A DNA stretch of 43,531 nucleotides. Source: an uncultured Muribaculaceae bacterium (GTDB taxonomy: Bacteria; Bacteroidota; Bacteroidia; Bacteroidales; Muribaculaceae). Made by a program: the position numbers and the translations under genes. Below the pieces are notes generated by a model. The model was not told the origin of the DNA, made no database searches, and saw nothing but the letters and a program-made list of their open reading frames with translations. Below are positions 1-7,539 of the stretch, in pieces. The stretch's first letter is position 1. Each line of letters begins with the position of its first letter. Location of the stretch: the NCBI GenBank assembly GCA_958439725.1, contig CAUBWJ010000018.1, positions 1 through 43,531 on the forward strand, given 5' to 3'.

Positions 1-405
1 CAGAACGGCTGGGACACCGACCAGTTCCCCATCGACAACTACGAGCTGACCCAGGCCATGATGCAGATCATCCGCAACGGCGGTCTGGGCAACGGCGGCA
101 CCAACTTCGACGCCAAGACACGCCGCAACTCCACCGACCTCGAGGACATTTTCATAGCCCACATTTCGGCAATGGACGCCATGGCCCGCGCTCTTGAATC
201 GGCCGCCGCCATCCTCACCGAAAGCCCCCTGCCCGGCATGCTCAAGGACCGCTATGCATCCTTCGACGCAGGCAAAGGCGCCGACTTCGAAAACGGCCGC
301 ATGACTCTGGAAGAAGTGGTGGACTACGCCAAGGCAAAAGGCGAACCCGCCCAGACATCGGGAAAACAGGAGCTTTACGAAGCTATCGTGAACATGTATG
401 TCTGA
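1..405 (+). CDS. xylA: Xylose isomerase, C-terminal part (5' end outside window)
   Basis: Converts D-xylose to D-xylulose in the cytoplasm, the first step of xylose use. The frame is open from base 1, so about 134 C-terminal residues are present and the N-terminal two thirds lie upstream. The segment GGLGNGGTNFDAKTRR, followed by DLEDIFIAHISAMDAMARAL, is characteristic of the C-terminal part of the XylA barrel and its helical tail; the NFDAK aspartate region belongs to the metal site. The stop codon overlaps the start of the next gene, a sugar/H+ symporter, by 8 bp, so both are one operon for xylose uptake and entry into metabolism. Family assignment is firm; promoter and any regulator are out of view. 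Confidence 0.95.
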   Translation, partial: QNGWDTDQFPIDNYELTQAMMQIIRNGGLGNGGTNFDAKTRRNSTDLEDIFIAHISAMDAMARALESAAAILTESPLPGMLKDRYASFDAGKGADFENGRMTLEEVVDYAKAKGEPAQTSGKQELYEAIVNMYV

Positions 406-1906
406 TTCCGTCCCGTCCATGGAAAATCAGCAGAAAGGCTCTAAAGCCTATCTATTCTCGATAGTGGCCGTGGCCGTGCTGGGCGGACTCCTGTTCGGCT
501 ACGACACTGCCGTGATTTCCGGCGCCGAGAAAGGCCTTCAGGCCTTCTTCCTCGGGGCGAAGGATTTCACGTACACCGACGTGGTCCACGGCCTCACCTC
601 GTCGAGCGCCCTCATAGGCTGCATCATAGGCAGCGCCATCTCGGGCTATTTTGCCGGGCACTTCGGACGCCGCCCCACGCTCATTATTTCGGGCGTATTC
701 TTCTTCGTGTCGGCTCTCGGCAGCTACTATCCGGAATTCTTCTTCTTTGACTACGGCAAGCCCACGCTCAGCCTTCTGGTGGCCTTCAACGTCTACCGTA
801 TAATAGGAGGCGTGGGAGTGGGTCTGGCTTCGGCCATCTGCCCCATGTATATCGCCGAGGTGGCTCCTTCGGGAATCCGCGGCACGCTCGTTTCGTGGAA
901 CCAGTTCGCCATCATTTTCGGCCAGCTGGTGGTGTACTTCGTCAACTTCCTCATACTCGGCGAGCACACCAACCCCATAATCGAGCGCATAGGCGAGACT
1001 CTCTATCAGGTCAACCCGCAGTCCGATCCCTGGACCATCCAGACCGGCTGGCGCTATATGTTCGGCAGCGAGGCCTACGTGGCTCTGCTGTTCACCGTGC
1101 TGGTATGCTTCGTGCCCGAGTCGCCCCGCTACCTGGCCCTCACAGGCCGCGACAGCAAGGCTCTGGCCGTGCTCACCCGCATCAACGGCTCGAAAGCCGC
1201 CGAGATTCTGCGCGAGATAAAATCCACCGTGGAGGTGAAGTCGGAGAAGCTTTTCTCCTTCGGTTTCACGGTGATTTTCGTGGGCGTGATGCTCTCCGTG
1301 TTCCAGCAGATAGTGGGCATAAACGCAGTGCTATACTACGCTCCGCGCATATTCGACTCCATGGGCATGGACAGTCCTATGGTGCAGACCGTGATAATGG
1401 GCGTGGTAAACATCGCCTTCACCCTCGTGGCAGTGTTCACGGTGGAGAAACTCGGCCGCAAGCCGCTGCTCATCACCGGCTCTCTGGGAATGGGCATAGG
1501 AGCGATAGGCGTCGCTCTCAGCAACCTCGTGACTATGCCCCCGATGGTTCCGGTGATTTTCATCATGATCTATTCAGCCTCGTTCATGTTCTCGTGGGGC
1601 CCGATATGCTGGGTGCTCATCTCCGAGATTTTCCCCAACACCATCCGTTCATCGGCCGTGGCTGTCGCCGTCGCATTCCAATGGATATTCAACTTCATCG
1701 TGTCGAGCTCGTTCGTGCCCCTCTACAACATGCGGGCCGGCTCGATGGGCGAGAGCTTCGGCCATGTGTTTGTCTACGCCATGTACGGCGCATTCTGCGT
1801 GATTGCCGCATGGTTTGTCTACCGCATGGTGCCTGAGACCAAGGGACGGACCCTCGAGGAGATGACCCGCCTCTGGCGCGACCGCTCCCGCAAAACCGCG
1901 AAATAA
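398..1906 (+). CDS. xylE: D-xylose/H+ symporter, MFS sugar porter family
   Basis: A 502-residue inner-membrane transporter of the major facilitator superfamily, predicted to import xylose with protons. Sugar-porter signatures are visible in order: GYDTAVISGA in helix 1 (about residues 34-43), GRRP after helix 2 (about 90), PESPRYL at the end of the first half, QQIVGINAVLYYAP in helix 7, WGPICWVLISEIFP in helix 10 and PETKGRTLEEM near the C-terminus. The QQ-IN-YY set in helix 7 is the sugar-binding signature of XylE/GLUT-type proteins. The ATG at 398 overlaps xylA by 8 bp; a second ATG at 419 would remove seven residues and is also possible. Substrate is inferred from homology and from the xylA coupling. 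A hairpin terminator follows at 1933-1979. Confidence 0.92.
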   Translation: MSDSVPSMENQQKGSKAYLFSIVAVAVLGGLLFGYDTAVISGAEKGLQAFFLGAKDFTYTDVVHGLTSSSALIGCIIGSAISGYFAGHFGRRPTLIISGVFFFVSALGSYYPEFFFFDYGKPTLSLLVAFNVYRIIGGVGVGLASAICPMYIAEVAPSGIRGTLVSWNQFAIIFGQLVVYFVNFLILGEHTNPIIERIGETLYQVNPQSDPWTIQTGWRYMFGSEAYVALLFTVLVCFVPESPRYLALTGRDSKALAVLTRINGSKAAEILREIKSTVEVKSEKLFSFGFTVIFVGVMLSVFQQIVGINAVLYYAPRIFDSMGMDSPMVQTVIMGVVNIAFTLVAVFTVEKLGRKPLLITGSLGMGIGAIGVALSNLVTMPPMVPVIFIMIYSASFMFSWGPICWVLISEIFPNTIRSSAVAVAVAFQWIFNFIVSSSFVPLYNMRAGSMGESFGHVFVYAMYGAFCVIAAWFVYRMVPETKGRTLEEMTRLWRDRSRKTAK

Positions 1907-1932
1907 AGGAATCATACCTTCCCAATAAAACC

Positions 1933-1979
1933 GCCGCCTGTGCCCGAGACTCCCGGACGCAGGCGGCCGTTTATTTATA
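1933..1979 (+). terminator. Rho-independent-type terminator after xylE
   Basis: GCCGCCTG (1933-1940) pairs exactly with CAGGCGGC (1960-1967), with possible extra pairing inside the 19-nt loop, and is followed by the T-rich tail TTTATTTATA. It lies 26 bp after the xylE stop and before the repeat array, so it probably ends the xylA-xylE transcript. Confidence 0.75.
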
Positions 1980-2005
1980 CTATTGATTATCAGCGACTTC
2001 ATGGG

Positions 2006-2196
2006 ATTACCGACACTACGGACTTTACGGACACTACCGACTTTGCGGGAGCAGGCGATTGCACTGATCGCTCTCAGAGGGCCGCATCGTCAGTAATGTC
2101 GGTAAAGTCCGTAAGGTCTGTAAAGTCGGCAGCGTCGGTAAAGTCGGTAATGTCCGTAAAGTCTGTTCCGTCCGTAGAGTCCGTAGAGTCAGTCGG
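2006..2196. repeat. 9-bp-period tandem array with inverted arms, at the 3' end of uvrC
   Basis: Right arm 2089-2196 is twelve units of exactly 9 bp with consensus GTCNGTAAA (for example GTCGGTAAA, GTCCGTAAA, GTCCGTAGA). Left arm 2006-2050 is five 9-bp units in the opposite orientation (ATTACCGAC, ACTACGGAC, TTTACGGAC, ACTACCGAC, TTTGCGGGA). A non-repeated centre of 38 bp separates them, so the whole could fold into a long imperfect hairpin. The last unit overlaps the uvrC stop codon (2189-2191). It sits between convergent xylE and uvrC. Function is unknown. Confidence 0.85.
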
Positions 2197-4012
2197 TAGC
2201 TTCCTCGGGGTTGAGGGCGCAGTGGACTATGGAGGCTTTGGCGGGGCCTATCACGGAGGCTATCTCGTCGAGGTCGGCCTCGCGGATGCGCTTCACGCTC
2301 TTGAAGTGGCGCAGAAGTGCCGTGCGGGTCACTTCGCCGATGCCCTTGATCGAGTCGAGAGCCGACACCGTCTGGCCCTTGCTGCGGCGGTTGCGGTGAT
2401 GCGTTATGCCGAAGCGGTGGGCCTCGTCGCGCATGTGCTGCACCACGCGCAGAGTCTCGCTGTTCTTGTCGATGTACAGCGGAATGCTGTCGCCGGGGAA
2501 ATAGATTTCCTCAAGGCGTTTCGCGATTCCGGCAACTGCTATCACGCCACGCAGACCCATTGCCTCCAGAGCCTCCACAGCGGCCGAAAGCTGCCCTTTG
2601 CCGCCATCCACCACCACGAGCTGGGGCAAGTCAAGCCCTTCGGTCTGAAGGCGCGTGTAGCGACGCGTGAGCACCTCTTTCATGGAGGCGAAATCGTCGG
2701 GGCCCTCCACCGTCTTGATGTTGAAATGGCGGTATTCCTTCTTGGACGGTTTGCCGTCGCGGAACACCACGCAGGATGCCACGGGATTCGTGCCCTGGAT
2801 GTTTGAATTATCGAAACACTCTATGTGATGAGGCAGCACGTTTAGGTGGAAATCGGCCTTCATCCGCTCGAGCAGGCGCGTGGCGCGCTGCTCCGGATCA
2901 TGGTGCTCCATGTGTTTGAGCATATCGATCTTGTACTGCCTGGCATTGCGCTCGCTCACCTCGAGAAGCTTCGCCCTGTCGCCGCGCTGAGGCACGGTGA
3001 ACGTGACACCTTCCATCTCCACGTCGGGAACCTGCGCCACCACCACCTCGCGGTATTTCACCCCGAGATCCTCCTGAATCTGGGCCATGGCGTAGCCCAG
3101 AAGCTGTGGCACTTCCTCGTCGAGGCGGCGCTTGTATTCCAGCGTGGCGCTGCGCACCACGGCACCGTTGCGCACATGCATGTAATTTATGAACACGTCG
3201 GCGCCGCCGTCGTCGTCCACGCCGAACACATCGAGGTCGTCGATGGTCTGGCTAACGATTACGCTCTTGGCCGTGTAGCGTTCTATAAGCTGCAGCTTGA
3301 GCTTGGCCACGTGGGCCTGCTCGAACTTCAACTGCTCGGCAAACGCCGTCATTTCGGCCGTGAGATGGCGCTGTAGCTTCGTGAGGTCACCGCGCAGAAT
3401 CTGGCGTATCTCGTCGATCTGCGCGGCATATTCCTCCGCGCTCACCTTGCCCACACACGGCCCGGAGCACCGCTTGATATGATAGTCGAGGCAGAGTCTC
3501 CCCTTCCCTTTCTCGATGTATTCAGGCGTGATTATCATGCGGCACGTGCGCAGCTGATACAGCTCGTGAATCAGATTGAGGACCATCCGCGCCGCAGTGG
3601 TGTCGGTGTACGGGCCGTAGTATTTCGAACCGTCCTTTACGCGGGTGCGCGTCATGAACACGCGCGGGAACGGCTCGTTTGTCACCACGATGAAGGGATA
3701 TGACTTGTCGTCCTTGAGCAGCACATTGTAGCGGGGCTGATATTCCTTGATCATCGAATTCTCGAGATTGAGGGCATCCTGCTCGGTGGGGACCACAATG
3801 TATTTCATATCCGCGATGGCCTGCACGAGCAGATTGGTGCGCGTGGAGGAATGCGTGCGGTTGAAGTAGGACGACACGCGGCGCTTGAGATTCTTGGCCT
3901 TGCCAACGTATATCACCGTACCGCGGTTGTCGTAGTACATGTAGACTCCCGGTGTGGTGGGAAGAAACGATATCTTCTCGCGGAGTTCGTCGGATTTCTT
4001 ATGTCTGGGCAC
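2189..4012 (-). CDS. uvrC: Excinuclease ABC subunit C (UvrC)
   Basis: Nucleotide excision repair endonuclease that makes both incisions around a lesion in the UvrB-DNA complex. Visible in order: the N-terminal GIY-YIG nuclease domain (PGVYMYYDNRGTVIYVGKAKNL), a UVR motif near the middle for UvrB contact, the RNase H-like second nuclease domain (ECFDNSNIQG and LVVVDGGKGQLSAA, each with a catalytic Asp), and C-terminal helix-hairpin-helix motifs (IKGIGEVTRTALLRHF). There is no ATG at the 5' end. The frame stays open back to a TTG at 4069 inside a hairpin, but GTG at 4012 gives 607 residues, the usual UvrC length, and starts just before the conserved N-terminus, so it is preferred. Last gene of the minus-strand ybeY-mnmG-apt-uvrC run. 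The stop codon lies inside a 9-bp repeat array. Confidence 0.93.
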   Translation of the reverse strand: MPRHKKSDELREKISFLPTTPGVYMYYDNRGTVIYVGKAKNLKRRVSSYFNRTHSSTRTNLLVQAIADMKYIVVPTEQDALNLENSMIKEYQPRYNVLLKDDKSYPFIVVTNEPFPRVFMTRTRVKDGSKYYGPYTDTTAARMVLNLIHELYQLRTCRMIITPEYIEKGKGRLCLDYHIKRCSGPCVGKVSAEEYAAQIDEIRQILRGDLTKLQRHLTAEMTAFAEQLKFEQAHVAKLKLQLIERYTAKSVIVSQTIDDLDVFGVDDDGGADVFINYMHVRNGAVVRSATLEYKRRLDEEVPQLLGYAMAQIQEDLGVKYREVVVAQVPDVEMEGVTFTVPQRGDRAKLLEVSERNARQYKIDMLKHMEHHDPEQRATRLLERMKADFHLNVLPHHIECFDNSNIQGTNPVASCVVFRDGKPSKKEYRHFNIKTVEGPDDFASMKEVLTRRYTRLQTEGLDLPQLVVVDGGKGQLSAAVEALEAMGLRGVIAVAGIAKRLEEIYFPGDSIPLYIDKNSETLRVVQHMRDEAHRFGITHHRNRRSKGQTVSALDSIKGIGEVTRTALLRHFKSVKRIREADLDEIASVIGPAKASIVHCALNPEEATD

Positions 4013-4036
4013 TGCTTTTTTCTTTGATAAACACAC

Positions 4037-4080
4037 AGGCGGAAGAAGAGGTTTTCTCCCGCCTGGCAAGGATTTTTTTT
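4037..4080 (+). terminator. Hairpin with T-run in the apt-uvrC gap
   Basis: AGGCGG (4037-4042) pairs with CCGCCT (4059-4064), with further pairing past one mismatch, and is followed on the plus strand by eight Ts (4073-4080). It lies between the apt stop and the likely uvrC GTG. Read on the minus strand (the direction of the genes) the tail is only TGTGTGTTT, so it may weaken rather than end apt-to-uvrC read-through. It is oriented best to stop antisense plus-strand transcription. Confidence 0.45.
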
Positions 4081-4090
4081 AAGAGTTTTC

Positions 4091-4609
4091 TCAGAGTTTG
4101 AGGAGCGATGTCACCTCCACCCCTTCCGGGAGATTGGCACGGCCGTTGAGGGCATCGATCTCTATTATGAAGTTGACATAGATTTTGCGGGGGTTCATGC
4201 TCTTGACAAGTTCGTAGACCGCGGCCATGGTGCCGCCGGTAGCGAGCACGTCGTCGTGAATCAGCACCACGTCATCGGTAGTGATGGCGTCGCGGTGGAT
4301 TTCGATGGTGTCCTTGCCGTATTCCTTGTCATACGACACGCTCACCGTATCGGCAGGAAGCTTGCCGGGTTTGCGTGCGGGCACGAATCCGGCGCCAAGC
4401 TCAAACGCCACAATCGAACCGGCTATGAAGCCGCGGCTCTCTATGCCCACCACTTTGGTTATACCCTTGTCGCGATAGAGCTGCGAGAGGTCCCACCCTA
4501 TTATGTGGAGAGCGCGGGGATCTTTGAACGCTGTGGTCAGGTCCCAGAACAGGATTCCCTTCTGAGGAAAGTCGGGGACCTCACGGATTTTTGATTTAAG
4601 ATAGTTCAT
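4091..4609 (-). CDS. apt: Adenine phosphoribosyltransferase
   Basis: Cytoplasmic purine salvage enzyme that joins adenine and PRPP to give AMP. The 172-residue length is normal. The N-terminal IREVPDFPQKGILFWDLT is typical of Apt, and the PRPP-binding loop is VVLIHDDVLATGGTM at about residues 114-128; ESRGFIAGSIVAFELGAGFVPARKPGKLP is the flexible active-site region. It begins with ATG at 4609, 79 bp after the mnmG stop, and the gap holds a parS site. It is probably transcribed together with mnmG upstream and uvrC downstream, although the 78-bp gap to uvrC contains a hairpin. Confidence 0.95.
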   Translation of the reverse strand: MNYLKSKIREVPDFPQKGILFWDLTTAFKDPRALHIIGWDLSQLYRDKGITKVVGIESRGFIAGSIVAFELGAGFVPARKPGKLPADTVSVSYDKEYGKDTIEIHRDAITTDDVVLIHDDVLATGGTMAAVYELVKSMNPRKIYVNFIIEIDALNGRANLPEGVEVTSLLKL

Positions 4610-4649
4610 TACGGTATTTATAAGAATTTGATATTTTAAAGCTTAACTA

Positions 4650-4665
4650 TGTTCCACGTGAAACA
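4650..4665. promoter_or_regulatory. parS: parS-like ParB binding site
   Basis: The 16 bases TGTTCCACGTGAAACA match the broadly conserved chromosomal parS consensus TGTTNCACGTGAAACA at every defined position. ParB (Spo0J) binds this to load the chromosome segregation complex, and such sites cluster near the replication origin in most bacteria. Here it is in the short gap between apt and mnmG (gidA), itself often found near origins. No parA or parB gene is in the window. The CACGTG core was not seen elsewhere with matching flanks. Confidence 0.8.
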
Positions 4666-4688
4666 ATCGTATATTTCCACACCCCCTT

Positions 4689-6572
4689 CTATCGGCCGAG
4701 CAGCAGAAGGAGAATATTGATGTCGCTGGGAGAAATTCCCGGGATGCGCGACGCCTGAGCTATGGTAGTCGGGGCAATCCGCTGCAGCTTCTGACGCGCC
4801 TCGGTGGAAAGGCTCTTAATCGAAGAGTAATCAAAATCGGCATGAAGCTTCACATCCTCGAGACGTCTGATTTTTTCAGCAACTACCTTCTCGCGGTCGA
4901 TATACCCGCTATATTTCATTAGAATTTCGGCAGCCTCAAGAATCTCCTGTCGGCGCTCGGTCTCGATATTCTTCTCCACATACTCGGCAAGGGCAGGAAT
5001 GTGATCGATAAGGTCGGCAAGCGTAAGCTGCGGACGAAGCACGAGGTCCATAAGTTTCACCCCCTGCTTCAGTGGCGAAGACCCCCTGGCCTCAAGAAGC
5101 GGATTGATTTTCGAAGCACTCACGGAATAATTACGGCAGAATTCCATCAGGCCGTCGCGCTGCGCGCGCTTCGACTCCATCAGGCGATAGCGCTCTTCAT
5201 CCACCAGGCCTATTTCATGGCCGCGGGGAGTGAGACGCATGTCGGCATCGTCCTGGCGCAACAGAATGCGGTATTCCGCACGGGAGGTAAACATACGGTA
5301 GGGTTCGTCCACGCCTTTGGTCACAAGATCGTCGATAAGCACACCGATGTATGCCTCGTCGCGCCCCAGGGTAAACTCAGGCAGTCCCTTCCATTTGCGG
5401 TGGGCGTTGATTCCGGCCACAAGCCCCTGCCCTGCCGCTTCCTCGTATCCGGTGGTTCCGTTGACCTGTCCGGCGAAGAAAAGGCCCTCCACGAGTTTTG
5501 TCTCGAGTGTATGACGGAGCTGTGTGGGATCGAAGAAGTCATACTCTATGGCGTAGCCCGGACGGTAGATGCGCACATCCCGGAGCGCGGGAATCGTGGC
5601 GAGCGCACCGACCTGCACATCGAGCGGCAGCGACGAGGAGAATCCGTTGAGATAATACTCCTGGGTTGTCTCCCCTTCCGGCTCCAAGAAAAGCTGATGC
5701 TCGTTCTTGTCGGCAAACGTTACGATCTTCGTTTCGATGCTCGGGCAGTAACGGGGCCCGATGCTCTGGATCTGTCCGTTGAACAGCGGCGAACGGTCAA
5801 GCCCTCCGCGGAGCACCTCATGGGTGGCCGGATTGGTATAGGTGATATAGCACGGGCGCTGCCGCAGCGTGCGCTGAACCGTGGGAAGGAACGAGAAGTG
5901 ATGGTAATCGTCGTCACCGTCCTGCCGCACGGTCTGTGAGAAATCAACAGTGCGGCCATCGATACGCACCGGTGTGCCGGTCTTCATCCTGTCAGTAGCA
6001 AATCCAAGACTCTTCAGCTGTTCGGTCAGTCCGTAGGCGGCCGGCTCGGAAACGCGTCCTCCCGGCGTCTTAACCTCTCCCACGTGCATCAGTCCGTTGA
6101 GGAATGTGCCAGCAGTCAGAACCACCGATTTGGCTTTGAACTCAACACCGAGGGCTGTCTTCACCCCGTTCACGGCGCCGTTGTCGTCAGTCGTGATCGA
6201 AGTGACCGAATCCTGCCACATATATAGGTTGGGGGTATTCTCAAGACATTCGCGCCAGTTGAGCGAGAACTTCACGCGGTCGGCCTGCGCGCGCGGGCTC
6301 CACATGGCCGGCCCCTTCGACCGGTTCAACATCCTGAACTGGATTGAACTGATATCGGTGATAATTCCCATCATGCCGCCGAGAGCATCTATCTCCCTGA
6401 CAATCTGGCCCTTGGCTATTCCGCCCACGGCAGGATTACAGCTCATCTGTGCTATCTTGTTCATATCGTGGGTGATAAGAAGTGTATTGCTTCCGAGGCG
6501 TGCGGCAGCCGATGCGGCCTCGCATCCGGCATGGCCCGCACCAATCACAATTACATCGTAATCAAATACCAT
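4689..6572 (-). CDS. mnmG: tRNA uridine-5-carboxymethylaminomethyl modification enzyme MnmG (GidA)
   Basis: With MnmE it builds the carboxymethylaminomethyl group on U34 of certain tRNAs, using FAD and NADH. The FAD-binding GAGHAGCEAA is at residues 12-21 and the conserved cysteine loop CNPAVGGIAKGQIVREIDA follows at about 45; the family signature GTFLNGLMHVGE and the helical C-terminal domain that contacts MnmE are present. Length 627 residues is standard. It starts 11 bp after the ybeY stop and is co-transcribed with it. The downstream gap to apt holds the parS site. Confidence 0.97.
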   Translation of the reverse strand: MVFDYDVIVIGAGHAGCEAASAAARLGSNTLLITHDMNKIAQMSCNPAVGGIAKGQIVREIDALGGMMGIITDISSIQFRMLNRSKGPAMWSPRAQADRVKFSLNWRECLENTPNLYMWQDSVTSITTDDNGAVNGVKTALGVEFKAKSVVLTAGTFLNGLMHVGEVKTPGGRVSEPAAYGLTEQLKSLGFATDRMKTGTPVRIDGRTVDFSQTVRQDGDDDYHHFSFLPTVQRTLRQRPCYITYTNPATHEVLRGGLDRSPLFNGQIQSIGPRYCPSIETKIVTFADKNEHQLFLEPEGETTQEYYLNGFSSSLPLDVQVGALATIPALRDVRIYRPGYAIEYDFFDPTQLRHTLETKLVEGLFFAGQVNGTTGYEEAAGQGLVAGINAHRKWKGLPEFTLGRDEAYIGVLIDDLVTKGVDEPYRMFTSRAEYRILLRQDDADMRLTPRGHEIGLVDEERYRLMESKRAQRDGLMEFCRNYSVSASKINPLLEARGSSPLKQGVKLMDLVLRPQLTLADLIDHIPALAEYVEKNIETERRQEILEAAEILMKYSGYIDREKVVAEKIRRLEDVKLHADFDYSSIKSLSTEARQKLQRIAPTTIAQASRIPGISPSDINILLLLLGR

Positions 6573-6583
6573 AGACTTTTCAG

Positions 6584-7012
6584 TTATGCATTTAACAGAG
6601 CGAGGGCCTCATTCTCGGCGCGCTCCATTATCTCGCGCTCCCCGGGCCCTTTGTCGTTGATGCCGCAGAGATGAAGAAGGCCGTGCACAATCACGCGGTG
6701 AAGCTCATCCTCATAGGTCGACCCCACCAGCTCAGCGTTAGACGCCACTGTGTCGAGCGAAATATACATGTCGCCTGACACCCTGCGCGGCGAACTGTAA
6801 TCAAACGTGATTATATCGGTGAAATAATCATGTCCGAGAAACTGACGGTTCACTTCGATAATGCGGGGATCGTCGCAGAAAATATAATTGAGGGGGCCGA
6901 GCTCGCGACCATGAAGAGCGGCAACCTGTCCGAGCCATGATGCAAGAGCGTCGCCGTCAATATCGGGCATGGAGGCAGCGCCCTCCACGTTCCATGTAAC
7001 TGTTTTCTTCAT
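6584..7012 (-). CDS. ybeY: Endoribonuclease YbeY (rRNA maturation factor)
   Basis: Metal-dependent RNase for 16S rRNA 3' maturation and ribosome quality control. The start is taken at ATG 7012 (protein begins MKKTVTWNVEG, 142 residues), because the longer open frame up to 7150 would include the promoter and unrelated hydrophobic residues. The family motif is HGLLHLCGIND: the first two histidines match the HGxLHLxGYDH signature, but the third metal ligand aligns to Asp rather than His, a form I recall in other Bacteroidetes. FLGHDYFTDIITFDY is the conserved TDVLTFDY-like segment. It heads the ybeY-mnmG-apt-uvrC transcript, with a -7 box at 7031-7038. Confidence 0.93.
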   Translation of the reverse strand: MKKTVTWNVEGAASMPDIDGDALASWLGQVAALHGRELGPLNYIFCDDPRIIEVNRQFLGHDYFTDIITFDYSSPRRVSGDMYISLDTVASNAELVGSTYEDELHRVIVHGLLHLCGINDKGPGEREIMERAENEALALLNA

Positions 7013-7030
7013 TTGCAAGAGTATTACCCA

Positions 7031-7038
7031 CAAAATTA
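7031..7038 (-). promoter_or_regulatory. ybeY operon promoter -7 box
   Basis: The minus strand reads TAATTTTG, a perfect match to the Bacteroidetes -7 consensus TAnnTTTG, 18 bp before the ybeY ATG. No good TTTG is found at the -33 distance, so strength is unclear. Transcription would start close to 7024, leaving a very short leader. Confidence 0.5.
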
Positions 7039-7293
7039 GCAAAAAAGTTTCATAACTGCCCCGCAACTGAGCGCTTGGAGCCTGACGATAAAACCAAAGC
7101 AAAACCACAAAATTTTCAGCACAAATATGGCGAATACCCCTTTTCGCCACTACCTCTCTGATTTATTGGAATTTACGCTCACACAAACTTCCTTGAGAAT
7201 CAAAAATTCAAAACCCGCCCCGATTCCTCTCCGAAATATCCGCATCTCAAGGGAGAAATTTACTCACCATAATGAATGGCATGGATTCTCAAT

Positions 7294-7380
7294 CGCAGAA
7301 CAACGCAGAACCGCAGAACAACGCAGAATAAAAATTTATAAAAAGTTCTGCGCCCTTCTGCCGTTCCCGCGTCATTCTGC
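7294..7380. repeat. CGCAGAA repeat cluster with inverted arm
   Basis: Left arm 7294-7330 has four CGCAGAA units spaced 10, 8 and 10 bp, that is an 18-bp (2 x 9) unit repeated. After an A/T-rich centre (7331-7344) the complement TTCTGCG appears at 7346-7352 and again, imperfectly, up to 7380. CGCAGAA (7322-7328) and TTCTGCG (7346-7352) can form a 7-bp stem. Confidence 0.7.
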
Positions 7381-7381
7381 G

Positions 7382-7445
7382 GTCCAATACCCTCCAATCG
7401 TTCCAATCATTCCAATCGTTCCAATCGTTCCAATCATTCCAATAC
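7382..7445. repeat. 9-bp tandem array, unit TTCCAATCR
   Basis: Seven units, mostly exact: TTCCAATCA, TTCCAATCG, TTCCAATCG, TTCCAATCA and TTCCAATAC at 7401-7445, preceded by two diverged ones, one of which is 10 bp long. It is about 60 bp upstream of the glycosyltransferase promoter. Same period as the arrays at 2089, 18034 and 23041, but an unrelated unit sequence. Confidence 0.85.
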
Positions 7446-7506
7446 ATCCCCCCCGTCGGAAGCGCCATTATTTAAAGAGGAAAAAAGATATATGTGGAAA
7501 AAAATG

Positions 7507-7514
7507 TAAATTTG
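7507..7514 (+). promoter_or_regulatory. Glycosyltransferase promoter -7 box
   Basis: TAAATTTG matches TAnnTTTG exactly, in an A-rich stretch 25 bp before the ATG at 7540. No clear TTTG lies 19-21 bp upstream. Confidence 0.5.
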
Positions 7515-7539
7515 TAAAAATTGTGATGCTATACGGGCC

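Larger units (their letters stand above)
7013..7539. other. Divergent intergenic region ybeY / glycosyltransferase (527 bp)
   Basis: No gene is supported here. From left to right it holds the ybeY promoter, about 230 bp with nothing recognisable, an array of CGCAGAA units with an inverted arm (7294-7380), a TTCCAATCR array (7382-7445) and a promoter for the glycosyltransferase. The open frames crossing it are low-complexity translations of the repeats. Confidence 0.7.

Noticed and set aside
1940..2806. 288-codon plus-strand frame with repeated VKSV residues
   Set aside because: It is the translation of the 9-bp array followed by the antisense of uvrC. The VKSV repeats follow from the 9-bp unit, not from a protein family.
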